Shown here in pieces: positions 55,344 to 64,000 of a stretch of DNA of 64,000 nucleotides; the stretch's first letter is position 1; the number at the start of each line of letters is the position of its first letter. The stretch covers positions 1,240,001 to 1,304,000 of the forward strand of contig NW_026570249.1 of assembly GCF_019649055.1 (NCBI RefSeq), in the 5' to 3' direction. This DNA is from Paramacrobiotus metropolitanus (Eukaryota; Tardigrada; Eutardigrada; Parachela; Macrobiotidae). The notes under the pieces were generated by a model, which saw only the letters and a program-made list of their open reading frames with translations, did not search any database and was not told where the DNA came from. A program made the translations under genes and the position numbers.

Positions 55344-56296
55344 AACTGGTGTCTCCAACTAGAGCCCTGTCCCAGCCCAACCGAATGCCGAGCATGAACC
55401 CTATTCATTCCCCGCCACCGAAATTTTCCCTAAGACGGAACCCTCGGGGGGCTTCACCGGAACGAATGGACACTTTGTCCCCGGCAAAACCAGAGCCTAC
55501 GGCAAAAGAACCCGACAGTAAGGCCTCGGTACCGGACATAGCAGCTGAGGTCACGGTCGAAAGTCAGTTACAACCAGTTGTGCAGCCCCAATTAGGGCCC
55601 CTGGTTCGTAACGAAGGGTACCGACAGTACCATAATGACCCGGCTATGGATCCCATTAAAGACCTTGCAATCACCGAACGGGATGATTGTATCAAACGAG
55701 CTGCCAGCGCCGAGCGTATTTACTTCAACGCTCTTAAGGATCGTCGAGGCAACTTGCCCGACAACGACTCCAACGACACCATCCGAGAATATCACAATTT
55801 GACCGAACGGATGAAGGAAATAGTACAGCAGATGGGCGCTGATTATCGAAAGAAGCGAGCCTCTGGAGAAATTCCGGCGCCCCACCCCATCGCACCTTCA
55901 CCGGTCACCGGAGAAGAAACCCCTAAGCCCACGAGAACCCATAAGGTCTCCGTGGTATCGTCAAAAAGGATGGTCCAGCCGACCCGAGAACCCTCTGTCC
56001 AGGTCTGTGATGAACCGACACCAGGACTAAGTGGGGTAATAATCCACTCGGCTAAGTCGGCCACGGTACCAAAGAAGCGAGAGGTAAGGAAATCAGCCTC
56101 GAAGAAAGAATCACCGAATCGTTTACCCAAGAAGAAGGCTCGCGGAAGAAACGACACTGATGTCTCCAACGCAGAAGGGCGCCGGGGAAGAACTCGAAGA
56201 AGGGTCAAACCCAGATGTCATCCTCGGACAGTGAGTCAGACACCGAACCAGGCCGGCAGGAACCCTACAAGAACTGGAGGCCCAAGCCGAAACTGA
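55244..56296 (+). CDS. C ORF4 second helical domain and basic tail
   Basis: 350 residues. After a Pro/Ser-rich start comes the helical domain around 55620-55870 (ITERDDCIKRAASAERIYF, MKEIVQQMGADYRKKRASG), equivalent to A at 10020-10220. The end is Lys/Arg-rich (KKREVRKSASKKE, KKKARGRN) and then out of frame. It overlaps the previous frame by 100 nt, marking a shift near 55300. Confidence 0.55.
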   Translation: MAASPVSGCSDNIPAVIRAMWATPTGRRSRSPVKLVSPTRALSQPNRMPSMNPIHSPPPKFSLRRNPRGASPERMDTLSPAKPEPTAKEPDSKASVPDIAAEVTVESQLQPVVQPQLGPLVRNEGYRQYHNDPAMDPIKDLAITERDDCIKRAASAERIYFNALKDRRGNLPDNDSNDTIREYHNLTERMKEIVQQMGADYRKKRASGEIPAPHPIAPSPVTGEETPKPTRTHKVSVVSSKRMVQPTREPSVQVCDEPTPGLSGVIIHSAKSATVPKKREVRKSASKKESPNRLPKKKARGRNDTDVSNAEGRRGRTRRRVKPRCHPRTVSQTPNQAGRNPTRTGGPSRN

Positions 56297-56503
56297 AGCC
56301 TGGTAAAAAATATTGATGCGTGGGTCGACGAGATTCGTCGATGGGGCGACGGGAAGCCTCCAATAGAGGCACCTAAGGCTAAGCCGAAGGAAGAACAGCC
56401 GCGGGACGAAAGAACCCCGCTCTCTCCTTCAGATGATGATTGATAATTCTAACCGGAGGAGGCTGGAGAGCCAGAACCGGAAGGTGAACCGGAACCACGG
56501 TAG

Positions 56504-57658
56504 GTGGAGATGAGATCACCTTCACCAGAAATCCCACCGAAGGCTCTAGACGAGTCTGATGGGATGGATGCTGCATCCACCGAACATGGTTCTGAGAAAG
56601 AACTTTGCGGCTATTATGCGGACACAGATCAGTCCGACTTACCAGCCCCGGAAAATATCCGAGATAGGCTGCCAGACAGACAACCTTCGGAGCCCGAGCC
56701 CGCATTTCCCAAAGCACCTTTTAAGGAGGACGTCCGGCGCATGATCGCCACCGCCGATATGGAAAAGAGGGACGTCTACCAGGAATTGGTAACGAGCCTG
56801 ACGGGGCTGTACGAGGTGAAGAAGGGACACTTCTTAACCAAACAATTCATGCCGAAGATCATACCCTGGATCCAGGATGAAGCCCTGGCTCTTATACTCC
56901 ACCGTTCATGGGACACCGTGGGGGAGTTGGTCTTCCCCAAACCACCGAATAAGCTTCGTCAGCAGGAGCCAATAAGGGAAAGGATCGTTAGAGCCATCGG
57001 ATACTACCGTAGCTTGAGAGGCTCAACCCCGACTTCAGATCGCTCGGTTCCTCAACGTAATGCACACCTAAGGATCAAGCCTAAAGGTGAAGCCGAGATC
57101 GAAGCGATCCAGACAGAGATCGCCAAAATCCTGCATCAGATGGTCAGGGATAGAGAGCTGCAGACCACCAACGCACAGCGGGGACAGTACTTACAGTACA
57201 CCGTTCCCGACTTCATCCCCCTGGCGAAACGAAGGGAACTGAAGCTCCGGATCTCATACGTCAATAATAAGAACAACGATCGTGCCGGAGACGAACCCCA
57301 TGCCAGACCAGTGGAATCGCGAGCGGCCCAGGCGAGGGTCTGGCTGGAACTTGCCAGATCGACAGCAGCCTCAGCAGGTAGTCGATTCCCCCATGACCGA
57401 CCTAGAGCACCCGGGGATTCAAAGGTCTACGAAGTGATGGAACCCTCGGCCCGGGAGTCTGCCAAGAAAGCATCCAAGCATGCAGTACGGGACAGAAGGG
57501 GAAAGTTCATCAAGGACACACAGTCAGCTCCCCGGCATCGCAACCCAACTCTCCGATGGACTTGTCGGCTTCGCAGGCTGGAAACTCAAAAAGGGGCCAG
57601 TCTACGACTAAGAAGCGGAAAGACAAGGGCCGGACATCTCGGAACGCACACTCCCTAG
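56504..57658 (+). CDS. C ORF4 C-terminal conserved domain (AIGY/VPxFIP)
   Basis: 384 codons. An acidic Pro-rich start is followed by the domain at about 56755-57245: VYQELVTSLTG, HRSWDTVGEL, IVRAIGYYRS, QYTVPDFIPLAKRRE. This is the intact version of the domain broken in A at 11073-11564; here it reads through the site where A has a TAG. A basic linker follows. Function unknown, conservation clear. Confidence 0.65.
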   Translation: MEMRSPSPEIPPKALDESDGMDAASTEHGSEKELCGYYADTDQSDLPAPENIRDRLPDRQPSEPEPAFPKAPFKEDVRRMIATADMEKRDVYQELVTSLTGLYEVKKGHFLTKQFMPKIIPWIQDEALALILHRSWDTVGELVFPKPPNKLRQQEPIRERIVRAIGYYRSLRGSTPTSDRSVPQRNAHLRIKPKGEAEIEAIQTEIAKILHQMVRDRELQTTNAQRGQYLQYTVPDFIPLAKRRELKLRISYVNNKNNDRAGDEPHARPVESRAAQARVWLELARSTAASAGSRFPHDRPRAPGDSKVYEVMEPSARESAKKASKHAVRDRRGKFIKDTQSAPRHRNPTLRWTCRLRRLETQKGASLRLRSGKTRAGHLGTHTP

Positions 57659-57930
57659 AAGAGGAGGAAGACCCCTCCTCGGAGGATGATGACGCCGGGT
57701 CGGAACAAGACTCCGACCGAACCGATAAATCAGACGGCGAAAATGACGATGATGATGAAAAGGGGAAGCCGCCAACAGCGGCACCCTAGGATCTCAACCC
57801 GGAGGAACCGGACAAACCGGAGGACCCTCAAGCGGAAAACGAGGATGACCCGATGGATGGGGAAGATGCTGGCCAGGATAACCCTTCTCACCAGCAAGAC
57901 TCGGGTCCATCCAACCAGCAGGGCCTGTGA
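57556..57930 (+). pseudogene. C acidic linker
   Basis: Ser/Asp/Glu-rich segment (EEEEDPSSEDDDAG, DGENDDDDEK) with a TAG at 57787 and in-frame acidic continuation to 57930. It corresponds to the acidic tract of A at 11940-12080, between the AIGY domain and ORF6. Confidence 0.5.
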
Positions 57931-57966
57931 GAACGGATACCCAGCCCACCGAAAGATCAACTGCTT

Positions 57967-58848
57967 ATGGTGTGGCATGAGGACACGGCGCAAGTGTTAC
58001 CGCGGGAGATCCCGTCGAAGCCCATAAATAAAGTGAGGGCCATAATACGGCTCTCACCACGGCCAAAACAGCCGGCGATGATGCGAGCGGCTAAACCAAA
58101 GTTCAAGCCTCGGGTCTCCGACACCGATGAAGGATGGGTGCACGTACATGCTGCACTCAAAGCGCTATTTTGGTCCGGTCCATTGTATGCAACCCCGGAC
58201 TTGGCCTACCAGCTGTTGAAGTATTGGCGCGTCGATAAGAACGGAAGCTGGTTCGACCTCAGCCTCGACAGGGTCATGGAATACTGTCGGTTGGCTTACG
58301 AAACAGGAGCCGTCCTTCGAGTCTACACCCACACCGGGAGGCCATACTACGTCTTCCCGAGGGAGGAGCAAGACCCTGCACCCCGAACTTACCTTGTATG
58401 GCGCGATGCGGTCATCGCCTGTCTGCGGACGGATCGACATCCGGATGAATTAACTCGCCGGGAGATCCTGAGCCACCTCATTGGTCGGTTCAAATTCATC
58501 TTGATGTCCGCCCGACCCCAATTGGAATACGATCGGTATCGACCGGTCCGAAGAAAGGAGAGCAACCTGTACCACCTTACGGACGAACTGGAATACGTTC
58601 TGGTGCAGGCCTGCCGGCAGAAAGCCCTCGGAATGAGTGAAGCTTACAAGACGCCAACGCAGCGCTTCTCCGTCTTCCACTTACCCGCAGACTTTGGCCA
58701 ACATTTGCCTAAGACCCGGTCAAGCTCGGTGAGCCCAAGTAAAGCTCTTACCCCGGCTGCCCGGGCAGAAGAGTCCAAGAAACGGTTGGCACGGGCGAAA
58801 TCCATCAACCCGGCCGACTTGACGGAGGAAGCCCGGAAGGCGACCTGA
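57967..58848 (+). CDS. C ORF6: predicted tandem winged-helix protein
   Basis: 293 residues from ATG 57967, unbroken. Unit 1: EGWVHVHAALKALFWSG, TPDLAYQLLKYW, VMEYCRLAYETGAVLRV, then a wing ending PYYVFPRE. Unit 2: WRDAVIACLR, LTRREILSHLIGRF, LEYVLVQACRQKALG. Both units line up with ORF6 of A (GWVYVKAALQAL; WRNAVLTVL). It is the best preserved accessory ORF in C although its neighbours are broken. A DNA- or RNA-binding role is inferred. Confidence 0.65.
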   Translation: MVWHEDTAQVLPREIPSKPINKVRAIIRLSPRPKQPAMMRAAKPKFKPRVSDTDEGWVHVHAALKALFWSGPLYATPDLAYQLLKYWRVDKNGSWFDLSLDRVMEYCRLAYETGAVLRVYTHTGRPYYVFPREEQDPAPRTYLVWRDAVIACLRTDRHPDELTRREILSHLIGRFKFILMSARPQLEYDRYRPVRRKESNLYHLTDELEYVLVQACRQKALGMSEAYKTPTQRFSVFHLPADFGQHLPKTRSSSVSPSKALTPAARAEESKKRLARAKSINPADLTEEARKAT

Positions 58849-59108
58849 AAGTGAAGTCACCTGAGGCTCCTTGCCCAACAGGCGAGAGTTGATAGCCTCT
58901 ACAACGGGAACGTCTTCTAGCCCAATAGGCTGGACGGAAACAACCTTGGAACGGAAGACAACCGACCGTACCCGACCGTTGTACTTGTCTAACCGTAGAA
59001 TGTAGAACCCAAAAAGTTTACGTAAAACCCAAAAGGTTTAAGAATAACTTAATAAAATTTAAGTTTGACCGCAGCCTCAACCCCCCTCGGGAAGCCTATA
59101 ACCCGGAA
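58849..59108 (+). promoter_or_regulatory. ORF6-ORF7 spacer of C with acceptor-like site
   Basis: It holds two GCC-CAAYA-GGC hairpins (58873-58883, 58920-58930), two AACCCAAAAAGTTT-like ones (59005-59040), then TTAATAAAATTTAAGTTTGACCGCAG before the ORF7 frame (AG at about 59071). It occupies the same place as the ORF7 acceptor of A but is weaker. Confidence 0.4.
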
Positions 59109-59114
59109 TGCCAG

Positions 59115-59993
59115 ATGTGCCGAGCCAACAACGACTCACCACGGACCCGCCTACCGTGCGCGGAATGCCTGCTACGGAACCTGGATAAACAGGCCGAGGA
59201 CAACAGGGCTCACCGACGGTACCAGGCTGTGGCCTTATACTTTCAAGTCGTGACTGGAAACTTGAGCGCGTATATTTACCTGGTCAGCACTAGCCGGCTC
59301 CTGGACCAGCTGCGCTCACAGGAAATACTCCACCTGTGGGACATGCAGCGCCATCGCCGGGTCCGACAAGAACCTGGATGGCGTAATACCCCACCGGTCC
59401 CGGAGAATCCTAGGCTGGTTGAAGCCCGTGAAGCACGCCGAGAGAACGAGCGCAAAGAAGAGCGACGGGAAATAGCGGCGGCCGACCAACAGATTGCCCG
59501 CAGACAGCGAGAGCATGAGGAGCGGATGAACCGGGAGAACATTCCACCCCCGGCAGCTCCGACCGGCAGGCTCGCAGTGGAACCCAAAGGTTCCCGGACG
59601 AGCCCATCGCACCCCTTCAGCGGACCGACGAATGTACGGAATGCGGACGGAACCGTCAATGTGTCAGCAGTGGCTGGCGCATTCGCCATTAACCCTAACT
59701 CCCTTCAAGGAGCCACCGTGGCACTCATCGGACCAGATGGCCAGCAATATATGGCCCAAATTATTCACCCACCGCAACCGCAAGCCTCTGCGGCAATACC
59801 GCAAGCTCAACCGGAACAGCAGCCGGTAGCCCCGCAAGTGAGTGGCTTACCTCAACCACCGGGTCAACCGGTAGTTCGCTCGGCTTATCAGCCAGGGACG
59901 GTGGCAGTGACCCCAACAGGGTCCACCCCGTCCAATCGAAGAAGTCAGAATGTGGCGGACTTGGCCCCCGGGCGACTTACGCCACCGGTTTGA
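59115..59993 (+). CDS. C ORF7: zinc module and coiled-coil
   Basis: The frame is open upstream of ATG 59115, so that ECQMC is followed by LPCAEC (CxxC...CxxC). Next come YFQVVTGNLSAYIYL, a highly charged coiled-coil (59400-59540, EARRENERKEERREIAAADQQ) and a Pro/Gln-rich region containing VALIGPDGQQYMAQII. The C-terminal domain continues in broken frames. Homologous to A 13215-14684 and B 21590-20774. Confidence 0.7.
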   Translation: MCRANNDSPRTRLPCAECLLRNLDKQAEDNRAHRRYQAVALYFQVVTGNLSAYIYLVSTSRLLDQLRSQEILHLWDMQRHRRVRQEPGWRNTPPVPENPRLVEAREARRENERKEERREIAAADQQIARRQREHEERMNRENIPPPAAPTGRLAVEPKGSRTSPSHPFSGPTNVRNADGTVNVSAVAGAFAINPNSLQGATVALIGPDGQQYMAQIIHPPQPQASAAIPQAQPEQQPVAPQVSGLPQPPGQPVVRSAYQPGTVAVTPTGSTPSNRRSQNVADLAPGRLTPPV

Positions 59994-61112
59994 AAGTGAC
60001 TTGATCGGAAGTTGGAGAGTCAGAATAGGTCTTCCACCGACCGAGTCCCGGCCAACCGAGCATCGAAGGAGCGAACCCGACTTTCCCCCGGCACACGATC
60101 CGGATCGGAAGATAACGGAGGGTTAGTGGTAGACTAACACAAAATCCCGTCGGAACTTCACACAGCCTGTGACTCGACACCCTGCACCGGCCCCGAGACC
60201 TGATCCACAAGTGATGGCCCCGGACGAGTTACCGGTGCCCCAATACCCGATACTTGAAGTGAAGTACCAGGCCAGCATGACCCTCGGTATGACCATGCAC
60301 GCCGACAGGGCATCGCAGTGGAATCTCCACACCCGACAAAACGGACTGATTATGTCATGGCCACCATGCGGTACCGGGAGGATCGTCGGACTCAAGTCTG
60401 GAATATGATGAACGGGTTACGACAGTTCCTCAACAACTCCGTTACCAGCAGGTGTTTGAACACCGTCAATCGTCGGAAGACTTCCAGATGATCGACCGTT
60501 TGTCGCACGGCATTGGCTTTCCGCACTTTCGGAAAAACGGCCTGCCTAGCGTCACCGACCCGGCCATCTTGGCCATTTCACTGGATCGACCCGATTGGTC
60601 TCAGCTGAGCCAACTCCCGATATACCCGGATGGACGCGAGATCACGGATCATACGGAATGGGTTGCGCAGTCCGTACTGTCAGAGGCACAAGCAAGCCAT
60701 GGTAGTCACCGCAGCCAGAGCATCCTGGGATATCCCCGAGTACCTTGGAGCCGCAGAACCACAGGCTCAAGGTGACGTCCCGATGGCCTTCCTAACGGCT
60801 CAGCGACTGATTTTTGCGGCCCGGCTTGGCCACCATCATAGCCACTTCACCCTGTACTGCGCGTTCCGGAATAACAACAATCCACCCCGGCTGCGGACCA
60901 CGGTAGCCCGGCTCAGCACACCGATGCGAGACGCAGTAGTTGGATTATGGCTTCGGGACTTCCTCATGACAGCGGAACGCTGGAAGAAGGAATACCTGTA
61001 CTACCCGGATGAAAAACTCGATAACGACGAGGCTTCGACCCTTCCGGAATGGTGCAGATGCAATCGGCGATTGCCAATCGCCGCTTGCCACCTGGGTTCA
61101 CATCACTACTGA
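59994..61112 (+). pseudogene. C ORF7/8 C-terminal domain (broken)
   Basis: Pieces in three frames. DPAILAISLDRPDWSQLSQLPI (A: ITRPDWNDLCELHI), VVTAARASWDIP (A: LVTAARAAMRIP) and LIFAARLGHHHSHF (A: IFAARLGHLRSHW) follow in the same order as in A. Here the part equivalent to A ORF7 and ORF8 is joined without the A TGA, supporting one ancestral protein. The end is acidic/basic mixed. Confidence 0.6.
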
Positions 61113-61804
61113 TGCCCGAAGGCTAGTCATACTACCGGTATGACATGTGGCCCGGCTTATCATCATCCAGCAGGAACCATCGGCGCCGAGAAGCACGCCG
61201 TGTGAAGGCTGGAAAACCGGATCAGGAGGCTTCGGACACCCAGTCTACCTGTACCCTGGAGGCCACGTCTTCGAACCTACCGGATCAACGTGGCCCGGAT
61301 AAGGATGACGACTCGGAAGGATCCCACTTCGGTGGTGGAGCCCCGGTCGTCGGAGACTGAGAATGAGAAAGACCGGTAGCTGGACCCCAACAGGGTTAGG
61401 CTTACCGTTAAAACCGGTCAAACGGACATGACGACGTCTCCAACAGGGACGTTGACGAACTTTACCCGGACAGAACTTGAAGATCCTCACAGATCGTGGA
61501 GTAACCACGCTCTGCTACCCGTTCGGACCCTCAATAAGGGATACGGTGGGTTAGCTCATCCTTGTACTAAGTCCAAACGAACCTTATGGAATGGATCCCC
61601 CGGGCCGACCTGGCAATTACGGGTGCACCTGTCGGAACTTCAGTGGTTGCACCGTACCGGAATGTCTCCCGCGGTTTCCCCCGGACAGAATCCGTCAGAA
61701 GGCTTGGATCCTCCAGCACTAACCGTTAACTGAGCAGATCGCACCGTGTAACCATCAGAAACCTTTACGTCACAGATCCTGTGCCTAACCTCATCTGCTA
61801 CGTA

Positions 61805-62150
61805 CGTCACAGATCGTGTCATCAACAGTGCTCTACTACCATCGCTGCAGATCGCAGTACGTGACCACGATTGGTTACCATCAGCGGCCCAGAATGGAGC
61901 CTTTAGCCCAAGCCGACATTGTTTAAGTTCGCAGACCGCGGCATCTAACCCCTTCTGCTACCGAGGAAAGTCACAGAGTCAGCCAAGAGTACGGCTGTCT
62001 GTGGAGACCTCAGCGAGGGAACCGCAGACCGCGGCCCATAACCAGGACTCGCCACTTTGATTCCTCTGCAGATCGCAGCCCTTAACCACGATCTTGCTAC
62101 TAGCTGGACCCTCAGTAAGGGACACAGCAGTAGGCACCCGCAGATCGCCG
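61805..62150 (+). repeat. Cluster of AGAYC-loop mini-hairpins
   Basis: CAC-AGATC-GTG (61808-61818), CTGC-AGATC-GCAG (61845-61857), CGC-AGACC-GCG (61930-61940), CCGC-AGACC-GCGG (62022-62034), CTGC-AGATC-GCAG (62066-62078). The loop is constant while stems change on both sides. Confidence 0.65.
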
Positions 62151-63543
62151 GCAACCACCACCTTAATTATCCAGCAGACGGCAGTTTCCGACCCTGCCAA
62201 AGCTAGCCGGGTCAGAACCACGATCACGCTACGGAACGAACAGACTGTTCAATATCTACCCGGACTCGAAGGCTCCGGAGTAGAGGCCCACCGCCCAATA
62301 GGCCTCCACCTGTGGATGAAATTCCACGTTCCGTCCCTTAGATGCGGGGAGTAATATCACCTACATCTGGGGAACAGAAATACCGAAAAACCTCGGAAGA
62401 AGGATCACGGCATCTAGGGAGACATATCACCTTAAATGCCTCGGTCCAAGAAACAGAGTCCAAAGAAGTGGACCTGACCGGACTTGAACCAGCAAGACGT
62501 CGGATAGCCTCCTTGTAAACCCAACAGGTTCCGGGGAGAGCGCTTAAAAGGACATGGAAACACAGATGTGGACCGTAGAATGGGATTCACATCGGTGTTT
62601 CCCGGAGCGAGAGAACGACAACCGCACTCGGGCTCCCACCACTCAGAGGCCTCCGCCCAGAGGCAAATACCTTTCTTGAGAACCCAATGGGTTCCGAGAT
62701 AGGTGCCCAACAGGCCGGCAGAAAACTAACGGACCCTCATCGTCTAACCTGAGATCCAGGCAGAACTGAGACCTCGTCGTCTGCGAGGGATAACACGAGT
62801 GAACTCTAAACCTCGCTGGACCGGACTCGGCAAGCATGTTGCTTAGACGGCTCAGAGTGACCACTGAATGGAAAGGGCTTACCGTAGCTTCGGAAGAGAA
62901 ACCTCCTAAACGCGGTGGTCCAAACGACCCTTCGTACGAAAGGCGGTTTATCGGCGCACTACAAGGTAAACCCCTGTGCTGCGCTGATAACCCACTACGG
63001 CAGAAGAGCCCTGGACCCTCGGATGGATCCCTCGGATGAACCCGACAAGTACGTGTTCAACTCAACTGAACCGTACCGGACGTTCTCCCTGGTTTTCCCT
63101 GGATGAACCGGACAGAACGTTCCGGTCACCGGCGACAATGATAGGAGGCTAACCGAGCCAATGAGCGAGGGTACGCAACGTCACTGACGAAGCCTAGACA
63201 TGTGACGGTTTAGTTGGCTTCAGTCGAATCAACGATCACCACCTATACGGTACTAGTACAGGCCCAATAGGCCTCCAGCCCGGAGAAACACCCTTCGGAA
63301 CGGATGGATCGGGACATTAGGGCACATCGGTACCATTGCTTCGATCCAGAGGATCGAACTCATGGTACTGATGACAGGCATGACTATTCACCCGCGAACC
63401 GGACCATGGTCACCTCACGGAACGTGTTAGGACGTAAGGGAACACGCGTTTCCTTGCCCGACCTCGAAGAAGATCGAGTAATGAAACGCGTGTCCGGCAT
63501 GACTACATGCTCGATGGAAGCCATGGAAAGATTCCAATAACTT

Positions 63544-63574
63544 CGGCAAGTAGGCCCAATAGGCCTACTTGCCG
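63544..63574 (+). repeat. 13-bp stem hairpin with CAATA loop
   Basis: CGGCAAGTAGGCC and GGCCTACTTGCCG pair perfectly around CAATA. It is the longest of the CAAYA hairpins of element C. Confidence 0.85.
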
Positions 63575-64000
63575 GGACCCTGGTGGAATACCGGTTCCAC
63601 AACTTGTACAGTTAGAGCCCAATAGGCCACCGAACAGATGTGGACCGGGATGGCCTGGAAGCAGAATCTCCTGACCACTCGATCCACACGACTCAACCCC
63701 CGGACCTTTAACCAAAGAGGATTCCGTTAACATGGTGTAGAAGACGTCACTGCCGCCTTCTACGTCATGTTTGCCAATGCACCCATGGATAACCCGGGAA
63801 TTGAAGCATTAGCTGGCTGATAAAAACCAGCGATGGGCCCAATAGGCCCTGTCGAACGACGTTAACTCCACCCGGGATCCCTCGTACGAAAAGCGACGAA
63901 CCATTGTGGAGGAGGGTAACCCGCTCCGCTCCAATGGCTGGTCCCTCCGGCAGAAGGACTCTGGATCTTGGAATGCGACCATCACCCAGATCGCGCTAAC

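Larger units (their letters stand above)
40590..64000 (+). mobile_element. Giant Ty3-like retroelement C (both ends not seen)
   Basis: About 23 kb with the same gene order as element A, plus the protease region that A lacks in this window. Almost every ORF is broken. The start near 40590 directly abuts the 5' end of element B, head to head, without an LTR. The right end runs out of the window in noncoding sequence. CAAYA-loop mini-hairpins are spread throughout. A 1.25 kb TIR transposon sits in the frame before protease. Confidence 0.85.
61113..64000 (+). other. 3' noncoding region of element C
   Basis: Nearly 2.9 kb with no supported gene. It contains many CAAYA-loop and AGAYC-loop hairpins, a GTCATAC/GTATGAC hairpin (61125-61143), the CCGCCCAGAGGCAAA phrase shared with A, and repeated TCGTACGAAA(A/G)GCG phrases near 62933 and 63882. 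No LTR boundary is recognisable before the window ends. Confidence 0.55.

Noticed and set aside
61805-62150. CRISPR-like array in the C 3' region.
   Set aside because: Repeats are 8-13 nt hairpins at irregular spacing with varying stems, in a eukaryotic retroelement.

Overview
The window looks like a repeat-dense stretch of an invertebrate animal genome. I found no intact host gene. Most of the 64 kb belongs to LTR retroelements, nested or abutting, plus a short strip of LINE debris and one small DNA transposon. Evidence for a eukaryote: Ty3-type reverse transcriptases, D,D35E integrases, TG...CA LTRs with a short target duplication, an AATAAA signal, and splice-acceptor-like sites ahead of several ORFs. 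I cannot name the host from the sequence.

Layout. (A) 1-17.85 kb, plus strand: a giant Ty3-like element whose 5' end, gag and protease lie left of the window. Its conventional pol ends at 5376. It then carries about 9.8 kb of extra coding sequence (called ORF3 to ORF8 here), a repeat-rich noncoding region and a probable 3' LTR. (LINE strip) 17.85-19.6 kb: two oppositely oriented copies of a LINE-type ORF tail with strong hairpins between them. (B) minus strand, two blocks, 40.6-32.5 kb and 22.0-19.6 kb: an older, broken, more compact relative of A. (E) 22.0-32.5 kb, minus strand: a complete 10.53 kb retrovirus-like element inserted in B, with identical 413-bp LTRs, a CGTC target duplication, gag-protease, pol and an envelope. 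(C) 40.6-64 kb, plus strand: a second giant element of the A type, heavily broken, running off the right end. A 1.25 kb TIR transposon with TA duplications splits the frame leading into its protease.

How the parts fit. A and C share one gene order: N-terminal domain module, two beta-barrel-like repeats, RT, RNase H, integrase, an AT-hook/DFETP tail, a splice acceptor, proline-rich ORF3, helical ORF4, a conserved AIGY/VPxFIP domain, an acidic linker, a predicted tandem winged-helix protein (ORF6), a second acceptor, and a CxxC zinc module with a helical C-terminal domain (ORF7/8). B lacks ORF3 to ORF6 but keeps the tail and ORF7, so the cassette was gained in the A/C lineage or lost from B. 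The extra genes were probably expressed from spliced subgenomic RNAs. Similarities between A, B and C were judged by eye, without a database search.

The most unusual signals are: the accessory cassette; many tiny hairpins with a constant loop and compensating stem changes (CAAYA in C, TACC-like and TAGARNT in A, AGAYC in the C 3' region); strong enrichment of AAGGTCA/TGACCTT in B; and, in element E, a class III-like envelope read in frame with integrase and followed by a cytoplasmic tail of about 390 residues.
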